From Streptomyces novaecaesareae (lineage in GTDB: Bacteria > Actinomycetota > Actinomycetes > Streptomycetales > Streptomycetaceae), in the NCBI RefSeq assembly GCF_000716875.1, contig NZ_JNWQ01000009.1:1-64000 (forward strand): a stretch of 64,000 nt of DNA. The letters run 5' to 3'. Both the position numbers and the translations under genes were made by a program. The notes under the pieces are model-generated. The model saw nothing but the letters and a program-made list of their open reading frames with translations. It was not told the DNA's origin and did not search any database. This document shows positions 24,120 to 32,749 of this stretch, in pieces. The first letter of the stretch is position 1, and each line of letters starts with the position of its first letter.

Positions 24120-25775
24120 CTACCATCCGTCGACGAAGCTCAGCGTCCGGTGGTACGGCCCCTCGGGCCCGGTGCTGCAGTAGTCCTCGGTGCTGCTGCC
24201 GGTCCGCACGGTGCGGTCGCCGTCGTGGCGTTGGGCGGTGGGGCGCAGGGCGTGGTCGACGGTCGAGCGCTCGGTGACGTGCCCGCCGGTGGCCGTGGTG
24301 GAGACGCGGTGGTAGCCGAGGTCCATGGCGGTGTGCTGGTCGGTGTTGCCGGCCGCGTCGTGGCTCACCTTGTAGGTGACGTCCAGCGGTTCGCCCTCGT
24401 GGACGGTGGTGGTGCGGTGCGGCCCGCCGCCCCAGGTCGAGGTGGTGCGGGTGAGGTCGGTGCCGTTGTGCAGCGTCACGTCGTTGCCGCTGTCGCGCAG
24501 TTGCTGGGCGGAGTCGAAGGCGAGGTCGTCGCGGACCTCGGTGGTGATCCGGCCGTGCGAGGTCTGTACCCAGCCGCGGGCGAGGTCGTGCCGGGCGGCG
24601 GTGACCGTCCAGTCCCCGCTGCCGCCGCCGTGGTCGGCGAGTTGCGTGGTCACGGCGGCCTCGGGGGCGACCCGGTGGTCGGTGAGCTGCCCGGTGGTGC
24701 GGGCGGCGCCGTGGTCGGTCTCGGCGAAGAGGTTGAGCTGGCCGGTCCAGACGTCGTTGCTCTGCGCCTCGGCCGCGTTGACCGTCACGCCGACGGTGTG
24801 CGGGCGGCCGTCGAGCAGCAGGCCGACGTACGGGGTGAGGTCGAGCCGGTAGGCGGGCAGGTCGAAGGCGAAGACGCCGGGGACGGGCCGCCACAGCAGG
24901 GGGTCCCAGCCGCCGGTGTAGATCACCGGGTACGGCCAGACCGCCCCGGCCACTCGGCCGTCCACGGTGAGCCGCAGTTCGCGGAACGGGCCCTTGCCGC
25001 AGGCACCGAGGCCGGGGTTGGCGGCGACGAAGGCGTCCGGCGCGGAGGCGTACGCGAACTCCTCGCAGGCGCCGCCGCCCCGGGCGTACACCTCGGCGGT
25101 GAGGCGTTCGAGGTTCTGCGGGAAGGTGAGGTCGCGCCCGGCGGCGGGGGCGGCCTGGGTGAGCGCGAACGGGCCGGTGGTGAGCAGCCGGTCGGCGCTC
25201 CGGGCGGCGGGCCAGCGGTCGTTCGCGGTGTAGAAGGTCAGGCTCGCGCTGATCGTGAAGACGCCGGTGTAGGTGGCGTCGGTGACGTTGGCGAGGTCGA
25301 AGGAGAACTCCTGCGGGCCGGCCGTGAACAGCGGGGCGTAGCGGGTGACGTCGTGCTCGACGTTCCATGCGATGCCGTCCTTGGACGGCTCCGGGGTGGA
25401 GGACAGCAGCACCTGGACGCCGCCGACGCGGACGCTGAAGATCCGGTCGAACTGCCGCCCGGCGACCTGCCCGTGGAGGTCCAGGACGACCGCGGACCAG
25501 GGGCCCGCGCAGTCGGCGGGCGGGGTGAGGGTGGCGGTGTACGGGGTGTCGGGAGGGCTGCCGTACCCGTTGCGGAACTCTCGCTCGTGCATCACGTCGA
25601 CGGTGCAGGAGCGGGTGTCGGGCCGCGTGAGCGGCCTGGTGGCGGTGACCGGGTCGTGGTAGTCGGTGCCGAAGTCGGCGTGGGCGGGGCCGGCGGCGGT
25701 GAGGGTGCCGGCGAGGGAGAGGACGGCGGTGCCGAGCAAGGCGGCGGCGCGGCGGAGCAGCGGGCGCAGGGCCAA
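24120..25775 (-). CDS. Secreted peptide-N-glycosidase A-like amidase
   Basis: This 551-residue secreted protein is related to plant/bacterial peptide-N4-(N-acetyl-beta-glucosaminyl)asparagine amidase A (PNGase A). That enzyme releases N-linked glycans from glycopeptides. The signal peptide covers about residues 1-34 (LLGTAVLSLAGTLTAAGPAHA). Typical segments are VDVMHEREFRNGYG, SVRVGGVQVLLSSTPEPSKDG, WNVEHDVTRYAPLF, EEFAYASAP and RELRLTVDGRVAGAVWPYPVIYTGGWDPLLWRP. I chose TTG 25775 because it has GGGGA six bases upstream and starts just before the signal peptide. An upstream start is possible since the frame is open. A nearby LysR regulator is a candidate controller. Confidence 0.82.
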   Translation of the reverse strand: MALRPLLRRAAALLGTAVLSLAGTLTAAGPAHADFGTDYHDPVTATRPLTRPDTRSCTVDVMHEREFRNGYGSPPDTPYTATLTPPADCAGPWSAVVLDLHGQVAGRQFDRIFSVRVGGVQVLLSSTPEPSKDGIAWNVEHDVTRYAPLFTAGPQEFSFDLANVTDATYTGVFTISASLTFYTANDRWPAARSADRLLTTGPFALTQAAPAAGRDLTFPQNLERLTAEVYARGGGACEEFAYASAPDAFVAANPGLGACGKGPFRELRLTVDGRVAGAVWPYPVIYTGGWDPLLWRPVPGVFAFDLPAYRLDLTPYVGLLLDGRPHTVGVTVNAAEAQSNDVWTGQLNLFAETDHGAARTTGQLTDHRVAPEAAVTTQLADHGGGSGDWTVTAARHDLARGWVQTSHGRITTEVRDDLAFDSAQQLRDSGNDVTLHNGTDLTRTTSTWGGGPHRTTTVHEGEPLDVTYKVSHDAAGNTDQHTAMDLGYHRVSTTATGGHVTERSTVDHALRPTAQRHDGDRTVRTGSSTEDYCSTGPEGPYHRTLSFVDGW

Positions 25776-25921
25776 GGCGGTTCCCCGGGTCGGGCGGTCC
25801 GTCGGCGCGCGACGGGCCGGGTGGGTGATCCGGGCATCCTTCCGGCGGTGGCATGCCAGCGTCAAGGGTGGCCGTCGGGGCGCCACGGTGGGTACCACTG
25901 CGGGCGTCACGGCGGGCGCCA

Positions 25922-26824
25922 CTACTGCTCTTCGAGCGCCGCCGCCTCCTGCCGGATGAGGTCGCGCAGGGTGGCCAGCCGGGGCCGGCGGTCGTCCAGT
26001 CGCCACTGCATCTCCAGCGGCAGGGTGGCCCGCCCCTCCAGCCGTACGGTGGCCACGTCCTCGGTGAGGTGGCCGGTCATCGAGCCGGGCACCAGCGAGA
26101 AGGCGCGGTTGCGGGCGAGCAGGTAGAGCCGGGAGCCGACGATCCGCGGCGGGCTGACCAGCACCGGCGGGTCGACGCCGTGGTCCGCGCAGAGGCCGAG
26201 CACGTGGTCGTAGTAGCGGGGGTGCTGCTCGCGCGGCCACAACAGCAGGGGCAGGTCGCGCAGTTCGGCCAGGCGCAGGCCGGAGCGGCCGGACAGCGGG
26301 TGGTCCCGGCCGAGCGCGACCAGTACCGGCTCGTCGGCGATCCGCTCCAGCCGGTAGCCGTCCACCTCGTCCAGGAAGCGGCCGAGGCCGATGTCGGCGA
26401 GCTCGGCGGCCAGGGTGGCGGAGACCTGCCCGGTGTCCACGGCGAGTTCGACGGTGTCGAGCGCGGGCAGTTCCTGCTCGGCCCGGCTGACCACGGCGGG
26501 CAGCAGCCGGTTGACCACGCTCGGCGAGGCGACGATCCGGGCCGTGCCCAGCCGGGACTCCTCGTGCAGCCGGACCCGGGCCAGCAGCGCCTCGGCCTGG
26601 CCGAGCAGCCGCGCGCTCTCGGCGGCCATCACCTCGCCGGCCTCGGTGAGCGCGACGGAGCGGCGGCTGCGGTCGAACAGCTCGACGCCGACGGTCCGCT
26701 CCAACCGGGCGACCTCCTGGCTGACCGTCGGCTGCGAGATGTGCAGCCGCTCGGCGGCCCGTCCGAAGTGCAGCGTCCTGGCGACGGTCAGGAAGACCTC
26801 CAGCTGACGCAAGGTGAAACCCAT
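25922..26824 (-). CDS. LysR-family transcriptional regulator
   Basis: This 300-residue LysR-type regulator has an N-terminal helix-turn-helix (FGRAAERLHISQPTVSQEVARLE, about residues 21-43) and a periplasmic-binding-like effector domain (about 90-290). It diverges from psuG across a 148-bp gap holding inverted repeats typical of LysR sites. The pseudouridine genes are therefore the likely targets. The downstream PNGase-like gene on the same strand is another candidate. Confidence 0.87.
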   Translation of the reverse strand: MGFTLRQLEVFLTVARTLHFGRAAERLHISQPTVSQEVARLERTVGVELFDRSRRSVALTEAGEVMAAESARLLGQAEALLARVRLHEESRLGTARIVASPSVVNRLLPAVVSRAEQELPALDTVELAVDTGQVSATLAAELADIGLGRFLDEVDGYRLERIADEPVLVALGRDHPLSGRSGLRLAELRDLPLLLWPREQHPRYYDHVLGLCADHGVDPPVLVSPPRIVGSRLYLLARNRAFSLVPGSMTGHLTEDVATVRLEGRATLPLEMQWRLDDRRPRLATLRDLIRQEAAALEEQ

Positions 26825-26857
26825 GCCAGCCAGGGTAGACGAGGAGTGGACGAACCA

Positions 26858-26905
26858 ATAGGTGACAGGCTATCGGAAGGCCTAGGACGCATTCTGGTTT
26901 CCGAT
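26858..26905. promoter_or_regulatory. Candidate LysR-binding sites between LysR and psuG
   Basis: ATAG-N8-CTAT (26858-26873) is a LysR-like half-palindrome. ATCGGAA (26872-26878) and TTCCGAT (26899-26905) form a wider perfect inverted repeat. Both lie in the divergent gap. Binding is inferred from position and shape. Confidence 0.45.
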
Positions 26906-26972
26906 GCGAGCCGTCCCTACGCTGATCACCGCGTTGCCCCACCGCAGTGGCATCTCACAGAGAGTTCGCATC

Positions 26973-28025
26973 ATGACCGGACTTCCCCCCAGCGCCTCCA
27001 GCACCCGCAGTACCGCCGGCGCCCGCAGCACCGCCGGCACCTCCGGCGCTCCCGCCATCCGCGTCGCCGAGGAGGTCGTGCAGGCCCTCGCCGACGGCCG
27101 GCCCGTGGTCGCGCTGGAGTCGACCATCTTCACCCACGGTCTGCCGCGGCCCCGCAACCTGGCCGTCGCGCTGGAGGCGGAGCAGCAGCTGCGGGCCGCG
27201 GGCGTCGTCCCGGCGACCATCGGCGTGCACGCCGGGGTGCCCACGGTCGGTCTGAGCACCGAGCAGATCACCGAACTCTCCGCCACCGACGGCCTGGACA
27301 AGGTCAGCCTGCGCGACCTGCCGGTGGTCGCGGCGCTCGGCCGCCACGGCGGCACCACCGTCGCCGCCACCGCCTTCCTCGCCCACCGCGCGGGGATCCG
27401 GGTCTTCTCCACCGGCGGCCTCGGCGGCGTGCACTTCGGCGCCTCCGAGAGCTTCGACGAGTCGGCCGACATGACCACCCTGGCCGCCACCCCCGTCACC
27501 GTGATCAGCGCCGGCGTGAAGTCGATCCTCGACATCCGGGCCACCCTGGAGCGCTTCGAGACCCTCAACATCCCGGTCATCGGCTACCGCACCCGCAAGT
27601 ACCCCGGCTTCTACGTCACCGACTCCGGCCACGAGATCAACTTCAGCGTGGAGACGCCCGAGGAGGCCGCCAAGGTCATCGACGCCCGCGACCGGCTCGA
27701 CCTGCCGCAGGCCGTCCTGATCGCCAACCCGGTCGACCCGGCCAAGCAGCTGCCGCCGGAGGAGCTGGACGGCATCCTGGCCCGCGCCTGGGCGGAGGCC
27801 GAACGGCAGGGCATCACCGGCAACGCCTCGACCCCGTTCCTGCTCGACCACATCCAGCGCGACACCGGCGGCCGCAGCCTGGAGGTCAACGTCGAGGTCT
27901 ACCGGGGCAACGTCCGTCTCGGCGGCGAGATCGCGACCGCCCTGGCCGCCTCGGCGGCTGCCGCGGCCGACGTCACGGGCGGGGCCACGGCCGACGTCAC
28001 GACCGACGTCACGAGCGGGGCCTGA
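26973..28025 (+). CDS. psuG: Pseudouridine-5'-phosphate glycosidase
   Basis: This 350-residue cytoplasmic enzyme splits pseudouridine 5'-phosphate into uracil and ribose 5-phosphate. Family segments are conserved: VVALESTIFTHGLPRP with the catalytic Glu, GVPTVGLS, KVSLRDLPVV with a catalytic-site Lys, GGTTVAATAFLAHRAGIRVFSTGGLGGVH, SAGVKSILDI and GYRT.KYPGFY. About 25 N-terminal residues (SASSTRSTAGARSTAG) are an unrelated low-complexity leader. The last ~25 residues (DVT repeats) are also extra. It is followed four bases later by a PfkB kinase, so the pair forms the pseudouridine breakdown operon. Confidence 0.93.
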   Translation: MTGLPPSASSTRSTAGARSTAGTSGAPAIRVAEEVVQALADGRPVVALESTIFTHGLPRPRNLAVALEAEQQLRAAGVVPATIGVHAGVPTVGLSTEQITELSATDGLDKVSLRDLPVVAALGRHGGTTVAATAFLAHRAGIRVFSTGGLGGVHFGASESFDESADMTTLAATPVTVISAGVKSILDIRATLERFETLNIPVIGYRTRKYPGFYVTDSGHEINFSVETPEEAAKVIDARDRLDLPQAVLIANPVDPAKQLPPEELDGILARAWAEAERQGITGNASTPFLLDHIQRDTGGRSLEVNVEVYRGNVRLGGEIATALAASAAAAADVTGGATADVTTDVTSGA

Positions 28026-28028
28026 GCC

Positions 28029-28922
28029 GTGCTGGGGGTGCTCGGCGACCTCGTCGAGGACATCGTGGTCTGGGTCGACGGCCCGCTGCGGCACGGCACC
28101 GACTCGGCCGCCCAGGTCTTCCGGCGGCGCGGCGGCAGCGCGGCCAACGTCGCCTGCTTCGCCGCCGGGCAGTACCCGGCGCGCTTCCTCGGCTGCGTCG
28201 GCGAGGACACCGCCGGGGACGGCGTGGTCGCCGAACTGGTCGGCCACGGCGTGGACGTACGGGTCTCCCGGCACGGCCGGACCGGCAGCGTCGTGGTGCT
28301 GATCGACCAGGACGGCGAGCGGACCATGCTGCCCGACCGGGGCGCCGCCACGCTGCTGGAGCACGTCCCGGACGAGTGGCTGGCGGGCCTGACCCACCTG
28401 CACGTGCCGGCTTACTCCTTCGACGGCGAGCCGGTCGGCGCCGCGGCGGTGGACGCCCTCGGCCGGGTCCGGCAGGCGGGCGGCACCACCTCGGTGGACG
28501 CCTCCTCGACCGGCATGCTGGAGCAGTTCGGACGGGAGCGCTTCCTCGCCCTGCTCACCGAGTTGGCGCCGACCTTCGTCTTCGCCAACCGCTCCGAGTC
28601 CGCCTTCCTCGGGCTGCTGGTGGACGGCCTGCCCGGGCCGGAGCGCGCCCGGCTGGCGGCCACCACGGTGGTCACCAAGTCGGGCGCCGAGGCCACCACC
28701 GTCGACGTGCCCGGCGAGGGGCTGTTCACGGTGCCGGTGCCGCCGGTGGCGCAGGTGCGCGACCTCACCGGGGCCGGGGACGCCTTCGCGGCGGGGTTCC
28801 TGGCCGCCTTCCTGAGTGGTGGGGGCCTGGTGACCGGGGACCTGCGGCTGGCGGCCGGGCTCGGGCACCGCTGCGCGGCCCGGGTACTGGGCTCGCCGGG
28901 GGCCTCCTGCGACGAGGGGTGA
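28029..28922 (+). CDS. psuK: PfkB-family kinase, probable pseudouridine kinase
   Basis: This 297-residue ribokinase-fold enzyme has the second PfkB signature DLTGAGDAFAAGF with the catalytic Asp and the N-terminal GGSAANVA substrate loop. It starts at GTG 28029, four bases after psuG, so the two are co-transcribed. In that context it most likely phosphorylates pseudouridine to give the PsuG substrate. PfkB kinases are hard to tell apart by eye, so the substrate is inferred from the neighbour. Confidence 0.83.
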   Translation: MLGVLGDLVEDIVVWVDGPLRHGTDSAAQVFRRRGGSAANVACFAAGQYPARFLGCVGEDTAGDGVVAELVGHGVDVRVSRHGRTGSVVVLIDQDGERTMLPDRGAATLLEHVPDEWLAGLTHLHVPAYSFDGEPVGAAAVDALGRVRQAGGTTSVDASSTGMLEQFGRERFLALLTELAPTFVFANRSESAFLGLLVDGLPGPERARLAATTVVTKSGAEATTVDVPGEGLFTVPVPPVAQVRDLTGAGDAFAAGFLAAFLSGGGLVTGDLRLAAGLGHRCAARVLGSPGASCDEG

Positions 28923-29000
28923 CGGCCCGGCCTGGGGTGACGGCCCGGCCTGGTTGACGGCCCGACCGGGGTGGTGACGGCCGGGGTGGTGACGGCGGTG
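28917..29000 (+). repeat. 17-bp imperfect tandem repeat after psuK
   Basis: About four degenerate units of GGGGTGACGGCCCGGCC-type sequence follow the psuK stop. The region separates psuK from the convergent polX and contains no gene. Confidence 0.75.
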
Positions 29001-29017
29001 CGTACTCGCGCGGGGCG

Positions 29018-30745
29018 TCAGCGCAGCGCGTCCTTGCGCAGGAAGCGCTTCAGCCGTTGCCACGTCCAGGTGTTGACCACGTCCTCGGCGGTGAGCCAGC
29101 CGCGCTGCGCCGTGCCGATGCCGAACCGCGGGTACGCGAGGTGCGGGGTGGCGTGGGCGTCGCTGTCGATGCTGAACCGGACGCCGTGTCGCCTGGCCCG
29201 CAGGATGTCCTCGTCGCGCAGGTCGAGCCGCTGCGGGGAACTGTTGACCTCGATCGCGGTGCCGGTGCGCGCGGCGGCCTCGAACACCGCGGCCAGGTCG
29301 ACGTCGATCGGGCCGCGGCTGCCGATCCGCCGGGTGGTGAGGTGGCCGATGACGTGCACGTACGGGTTCTCGCAGGCGCGGATCAGCCGACGGGTCTGGG
29401 CGGCGCGGTCGAGGGCGAAGTGCGAGTGCACGGAGGCCACGCAGACGTCGAAGCCGGCCAGGAACTCGGGCGGCCAGTCCACGCCGCCGTCCGGGTCGAT
29501 GTTCAGCTCGGTGCCGTGCAGCAGCCGCAACTTCCGGTGGCGGTCGGCGAGTTGCCGCAGCTGCTCGCGCTGGGCGAGGATCTTCTCGTCGGTCATCCGC
29601 TGCATCACCAGGTTCGGCGCGTGGTCGGTGACGGCGAGGTAGGAGTAGCCGCGGGCGGCCGCGGTGTCGATCATCTCCTCCAGCGTGGCCAGCCCGTCGG
29701 TCAGGTCGGTGTGCGTGTGCAGGTCCCCGCGCAGGTCGGACTCCTCGACCAGGTCCGGGAGTTCACCGTTCAGCGCGACCTCGATCTCGCCCCGGTCCTC
29801 GCGCAGCGGCGGCGGGATCCACGGCAGGCCGAGCGCCGCGTACACCTCGTCCTCGCTCTCCGAGACCACCTTGGCCCCGCCGTCGACCTCGAACAGCCCG
29901 TACTCGGAGAGCTTCAGCCCGGCCCGGACGGCCATCGTGCGCAGCCTGATGTTGTGCGCCTTCGACCCGGTGAAGTACACCAGCGCCGCGCCCCAGTCCT
30001 CCTCCGGGACGACCCGCAGGTCCACCTGGACACCCCCGGTCGTGCGCACCGAGGTCTTGGTCGGTCCGCTCGCGATCACCTCGGCCACGTACGGGAGTTC
30101 GGTGAGCGCGGCCATCAGCGGCGCGGAGTCCTCGGCGGTCGCGAGCACGTCGATGTCGCCCACCGTCTCGCGCATCCGGCGCAGCGAACCCGCGAACGCG
30201 CAGCGGGTGCAGCCGGGGACGGCGGAGAGCGCGGCGACCAGCTGCTCGGCGAGTTCGGTGGCGGTGTCCAGCAGCGTCCGGCCGCCGGACTGCCGCATCA
30301 GCTCGATGCCGTGCAGGATCTTCTCGCCGCTGCGCTCGCCGAAGCCGGCCAGGCCGGACAGCTTCTCGGCGCGCACCGCCTCGGCGAGCTCGTCCACGGA
30401 GGCGATGCCGAGGTCGCGGTAGAGGGCGAGGGCGCGCTTGGGGCCGACGCTGGGGACGGCCATGATGTCCCGGACACCCGCCGGGATCTCGGCACGCAGG
30501 GCCTCCAGGGCGGCGATCCTCCCGGTGGAGAGGTATTCGGCGACCTTCTCGGCGGTGGACTTGCCGACGCCGGGGATCCGCTGCAGACCCTTGACGTCCA
30601 GGCCGACCAGGTCCTCCGGGTGGCCGCCGACCGCGCGGGCGGCCTTCTCGTAGGCGCGGGCCCGGAAGGCGTCCCCGCCGGTGATGTTGATCAGGTCGGC
30701 GTACTCCTGGAGCAGGTCCCTGACCTGGTCGTTGAGCCGGGGCAT
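29018..30745 (-). CDS. polX: DNA polymerase X with PHP domain
   Basis: This 575-residue family X polymerase has helix-hairpin-helix motifs in the first ~130 residues (IPGVGKSTAEKVAEYL and VPSVGPKRALAL). A nucleotidyltransferase domain follows with the three Asp ligands (SLRRMRETVGDIDVL and VQVDLRVV). The C-terminal PHP domain (GDLHTHTDLTDG, VTDHAPN, SDAHA) is a metal-dependent nuclease. It fills gaps in base excision repair. All catalytic residues appear intact. It is a stand-alone gene. Confidence 0.92.
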   Translation of the reverse strand: MPRLNDQVRDLLQEYADLINITGGDAFRARAYEKAARAVGGHPEDLVGLDVKGLQRIPGVGKSTAEKVAEYLSTGRIAALEALRAEIPAGVRDIMAVPSVGPKRALALYRDLGIASVDELAEAVRAEKLSGLAGFGERSGEKILHGIELMRQSGGRTLLDTATELAEQLVAALSAVPGCTRCAFAGSLRRMRETVGDIDVLATAEDSAPLMAALTELPYVAEVIASGPTKTSVRTTGGVQVDLRVVPEEDWGAALVYFTGSKAHNIRLRTMAVRAGLKLSEYGLFEVDGGAKVVSESEDEVYAALGLPWIPPPLREDRGEIEVALNGELPDLVEESDLRGDLHTHTDLTDGLATLEEMIDTAAARGYSYLAVTDHAPNLVMQRMTDEKILAQREQLRQLADRHRKLRLLHGTELNIDPDGGVDWPPEFLAGFDVCVASVHSHFALDRAAQTRRLIRACENPYVHVIGHLTTRRIGSRGPIDVDLAAVFEAAARTGTAIEVNSSPQRLDLRDEDILRARRHGVRFSIDSDAHATPHLAYPRFGIGTAQRGWLTAEDVVNTWTWQRLKRFLRKDALR

Positions 30746-30928
30746 GGGGCAAGTCTAGGTTCGGCGGGGCGGGTTCGCCGGGTGTGCGCGGGGCGGCCGA
30801 CGCCGCTGCGGCGTCCTCATCGGGCTCTCGTCGGTCTCGTCGGGCCGGCGTCGGGCCCTCGTCGAGCCCCGGTCGGCCCGTCGTCGGGCTCGGGTGCGGG
30901 CGGGCTCGTCGGCTCCGGGTGTGCGGCG

Positions 30929-31738
30929 TCAGTCGTGGGCGACGGTCAGCAGCAGGACCACGGTCAGCCCGCCGCCCGGGGTGGACTCGACCGCGAGCCG
31001 GCCGCCGGCCGCCAGGACCAGGCTGTGCAGGGCCGGTCCCACCGGGCCGTCGGCCCGCACGCCCGCGAGCAGCCACTCGCGGGCCTCGGGCAGCTCGTAG
31101 CCGCCCCGGTCGGATATCCGGATCTCGACCCGGCCGCGGTTCCGGGCGCCGTCCCGTCCGCTGCCTCGGCCGTCGCGCCGTCCGCCGTCCCGTCCGCCGT
31201 CCCGTCCGCCGCTCAGGGAGACGTCCCGCCCGAAGTCCCGGCCCCCGGGGGCGGAGGCCCTCCGGGTGGAGCGGCCACCCGCGACGTCGGCGCGGACCAG
31301 CACCCGGCCGCCCAGCGGGCTGCGCCGGATCGCGTGGTCGACCAGGCCGGCGACGGCCGCCTCCAGCCGTCGGGCGTCCCCGGACACCACCGGCAGACCG
31401 GGCGCCACCCGGACCGTGACGGCCGCCGAACGGCCGCCGCCGCGCACCACCCGGCGGACCACGTCGGCCACCTGGACGTGCCGGGCCGTCGGCTCGCACC
31501 CGGCCTGCCGACCGGTCCAGCGCAGCCGCTCCAGCTCCGTGCGCGTGAGCGCCCTCGGCGCGGCCATCCCGCCCGACTGGAACGGGCCGGGGCCGTCCTC
31601 GACCTCGGCGGTGGCCGACCCGCCCGCGCGACCCGACCCGCCCCGGCGGCCGGGGCTGCCCGCGGCGCCGATCGCGCCGATCGCGCCGATCGCCCGGGCC
31701 CCCGACGCGACGTAGCCCCAGAGCCTCCCGCGTGCCAT
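30929..31738 (-). CDS. Orphan HATPase-like protein without dimerisation domain
   Basis: This 269-residue protein carries only the ATPase-like half of a histidine kinase: DARRLEAAVAGLVDHAIRRSP (N-box-like, with D-x-A in place of N), RISDRGG, and a C-terminal LVLAAGGRLAVESTPGGGLTVVLLL. That end most resembles the KdpD subfamily. It has no His-containing dimerisation helix, no clean G2 box, and an Arg/Gly/Asp-rich insert (about residues 150-200). The N-terminus has a short hydrophobic Ala/Gly/Ile stretch. It may be a degenerate kinase or an anti-sigma-like or sensing ATPase. The low-complexity inserts resemble other repeat expansions in this window. Confidence 0.55.
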   Translation of the reverse strand: MARGRLWGYVASGARAIGAIGAIGAAGSPGRRGGSGRAGGSATAEVEDGPGPFQSGGMAAPRALTRTELERLRWTGRQAGCEPTARHVQVADVVRRVVRGGGRSAAVTVRVAPGLPVVSGDARRLEAAVAGLVDHAIRRSPLGGRVLVRADVAGGRSTRRASAPGGRDFGRDVSLSGGRDGGRDGGRRDGRGSGRDGARNRGRVEIRISDRGGYELPEAREWLLAGVRADGPVGPALHSLVLAAGGRLAVESTPGGGLTVVLLLTVAHD

Positions 31739-31979
31739 CGTCCTGCCCCTCGTGCCTCACCGGCGGCCGTCATCGGTTCCGCGGCCGGACCGGGGCGGGC
31801 CGTTTCCCGGACCCTCCTCACAGCCTGCGCCTCACCCGCCCGGGTGACAATCCGGCCCCGGGGCGCGAACCGGGCCCGGGCCCCCGCCGAGCGGCCGGTC
31901 GGACACCCCCCGACCGGCGGGGCCGGGCGCTCCGTCGGACCGCGGGAGGCCCCGTTCGGGCCGCGAAGGGCTCACCCGA

Positions 31980-32029
31980 ACCGCAAAGAACGCTTTGCAA
32001 AAAACCCTTTGCGAAGAGTTCTTTGCGGT
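31980..32029 (+). promoter_or_regulatory. Palindromic operator at ArsR-like/MFS operon
   Basis: ACCGCAAAGAAC (31980-31991) and GTTCTTTGCGGT (32018-32029) form a perfect 12-bp inverted repeat. Two further CTTTGC-containing sequences lie between them. The element overlaps the promoter, as expected for self-repression by the ArsR-like product. The 306-bp stretch 31739-32044 contains no gene. Confidence 0.7.
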
Positions 32030-32037
32030 TCTATGCT
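32009..32037 (+). promoter_or_regulatory. Leaderless promoter of ArsR-like/MFS operon
   Basis: TTGCGA (32009-32014) and TATGCT (32032-32037) are 17 bp apart. The -10 ends seven bases before ATG 32045, and there is no ribosome site. The -35 lies inside the palindrome. Confidence 0.65.
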
Positions 32038-32044
32038 CCTTGCC

Positions 32045-32749
32045 ATGACCGATGAAGACCGCGGCTGGAAGCACAGCGACGACCCGCACATCGCCCTCAC
32101 CGCCAAGGGCATGCGGGCGATGGCGCACCCCGTGCGGATGCAGCTGGTCGGGCTGCTGCGCAAGCACGGCCCGTCCACGGCGACGAGGCTCGCCGAGCAG
32201 CTGGGGCTCAACTCCGGAGCCACCAGCTACCACCTGCGCCAGCTCGCCGCCGCCGGCTTCGTCGAGGAGGACGAGGAGCGCGGCAACGCCCGCGAACGCT
32301 GGTGGCGCTCGGCCCATCAGGTCACCGTCTGGACGGGCGACGACATGGCGGACGAGGAGCCCGAAACGGCCGTCGGCTTCCTGCGCTCCGTCCTGGCCGC
32401 CCACACCCTGACGGCGCAGCGCACGCTGGACGCCTTCGAGACCATGCCACGCGAGTGGCGCAAGGCGACGGACCTCAGCGACACGGTGCTGCAGCTCACG
32501 CCCGCCGAGGCCGAACGGCTGGCCGGGGAGCTGGCGGACGTGGTCGGGCGCTACCGCCGGGTGGCCCCGGACGCGCCGGCCCCCGAGGGCACCGAACAGG
32601 TGGCCGTGGTCCTCCACGTGCTGCCGGACGCGCGGAGCAGCGAATCCGACAGCGAATCCGACAGCGAATCCGGCAGCGAATCCGAGAGTGAAACCAGCAG
32701 CGAAACCAGCAGCGAAACCGGCAGCGAAACCGAAGGGGGAGCCGTATGA
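32045..32749 (+). CDS. ArsR-like winged-helix regulator with Ser/Glu tail
   Basis: This 234-residue regulator has an ArsR/SmtB-type winged helix (about residues 17-90; AHPVRMQLVGLLRKHGPSTATRLAEQLGLNSGATSYHLRQL), an alpha-helical middle domain (about 100-190), and an unusual C-terminal tail. The tail consists of SES, SDSES and SETSSET repeats encoded by 12-bp repeats at about 32640-32730. No metal-binding cysteine pair typical of ArsR is visible. Its stop overlaps the downstream MFS start by four bases. It probably represses its own operon through the upstream palindrome, with a transported compound as inducer. Confidence 0.83.
   Translation: MTDEDRGWKHSDDPHIALTAKGMRAMAHPVRMQLVGLLRKHGPSTATRLAEQLGLNSGATSYHLRQLAAAGFVEEDEERGNARERWWRSAHQVTVWTGDDMADEEPETAVGFLRSVLAAHTLTAQRTLDAFETMPREWRKATDLSDTVLQLTPAEAERLAGELADVVGRYRRVAPDAPAPEGTEQVAVVLHVLPDARSSESDSESDSESGSESESETSSETSSETGSETEGGAV

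Noticed and set aside
25853..28957. 1034-codon plus-strand frame across LysR, psuG and psuK
   Set aside because: It overlaps well-supported genes in other frames and has composition typical of GC-rich shadows.
29057..32749. 1230-codon plus-strand frame ending in the ArsR-like gene
   Set aside because: Only its last 234 codons are real. The rest is antisense to polX and the orphan ATPase.
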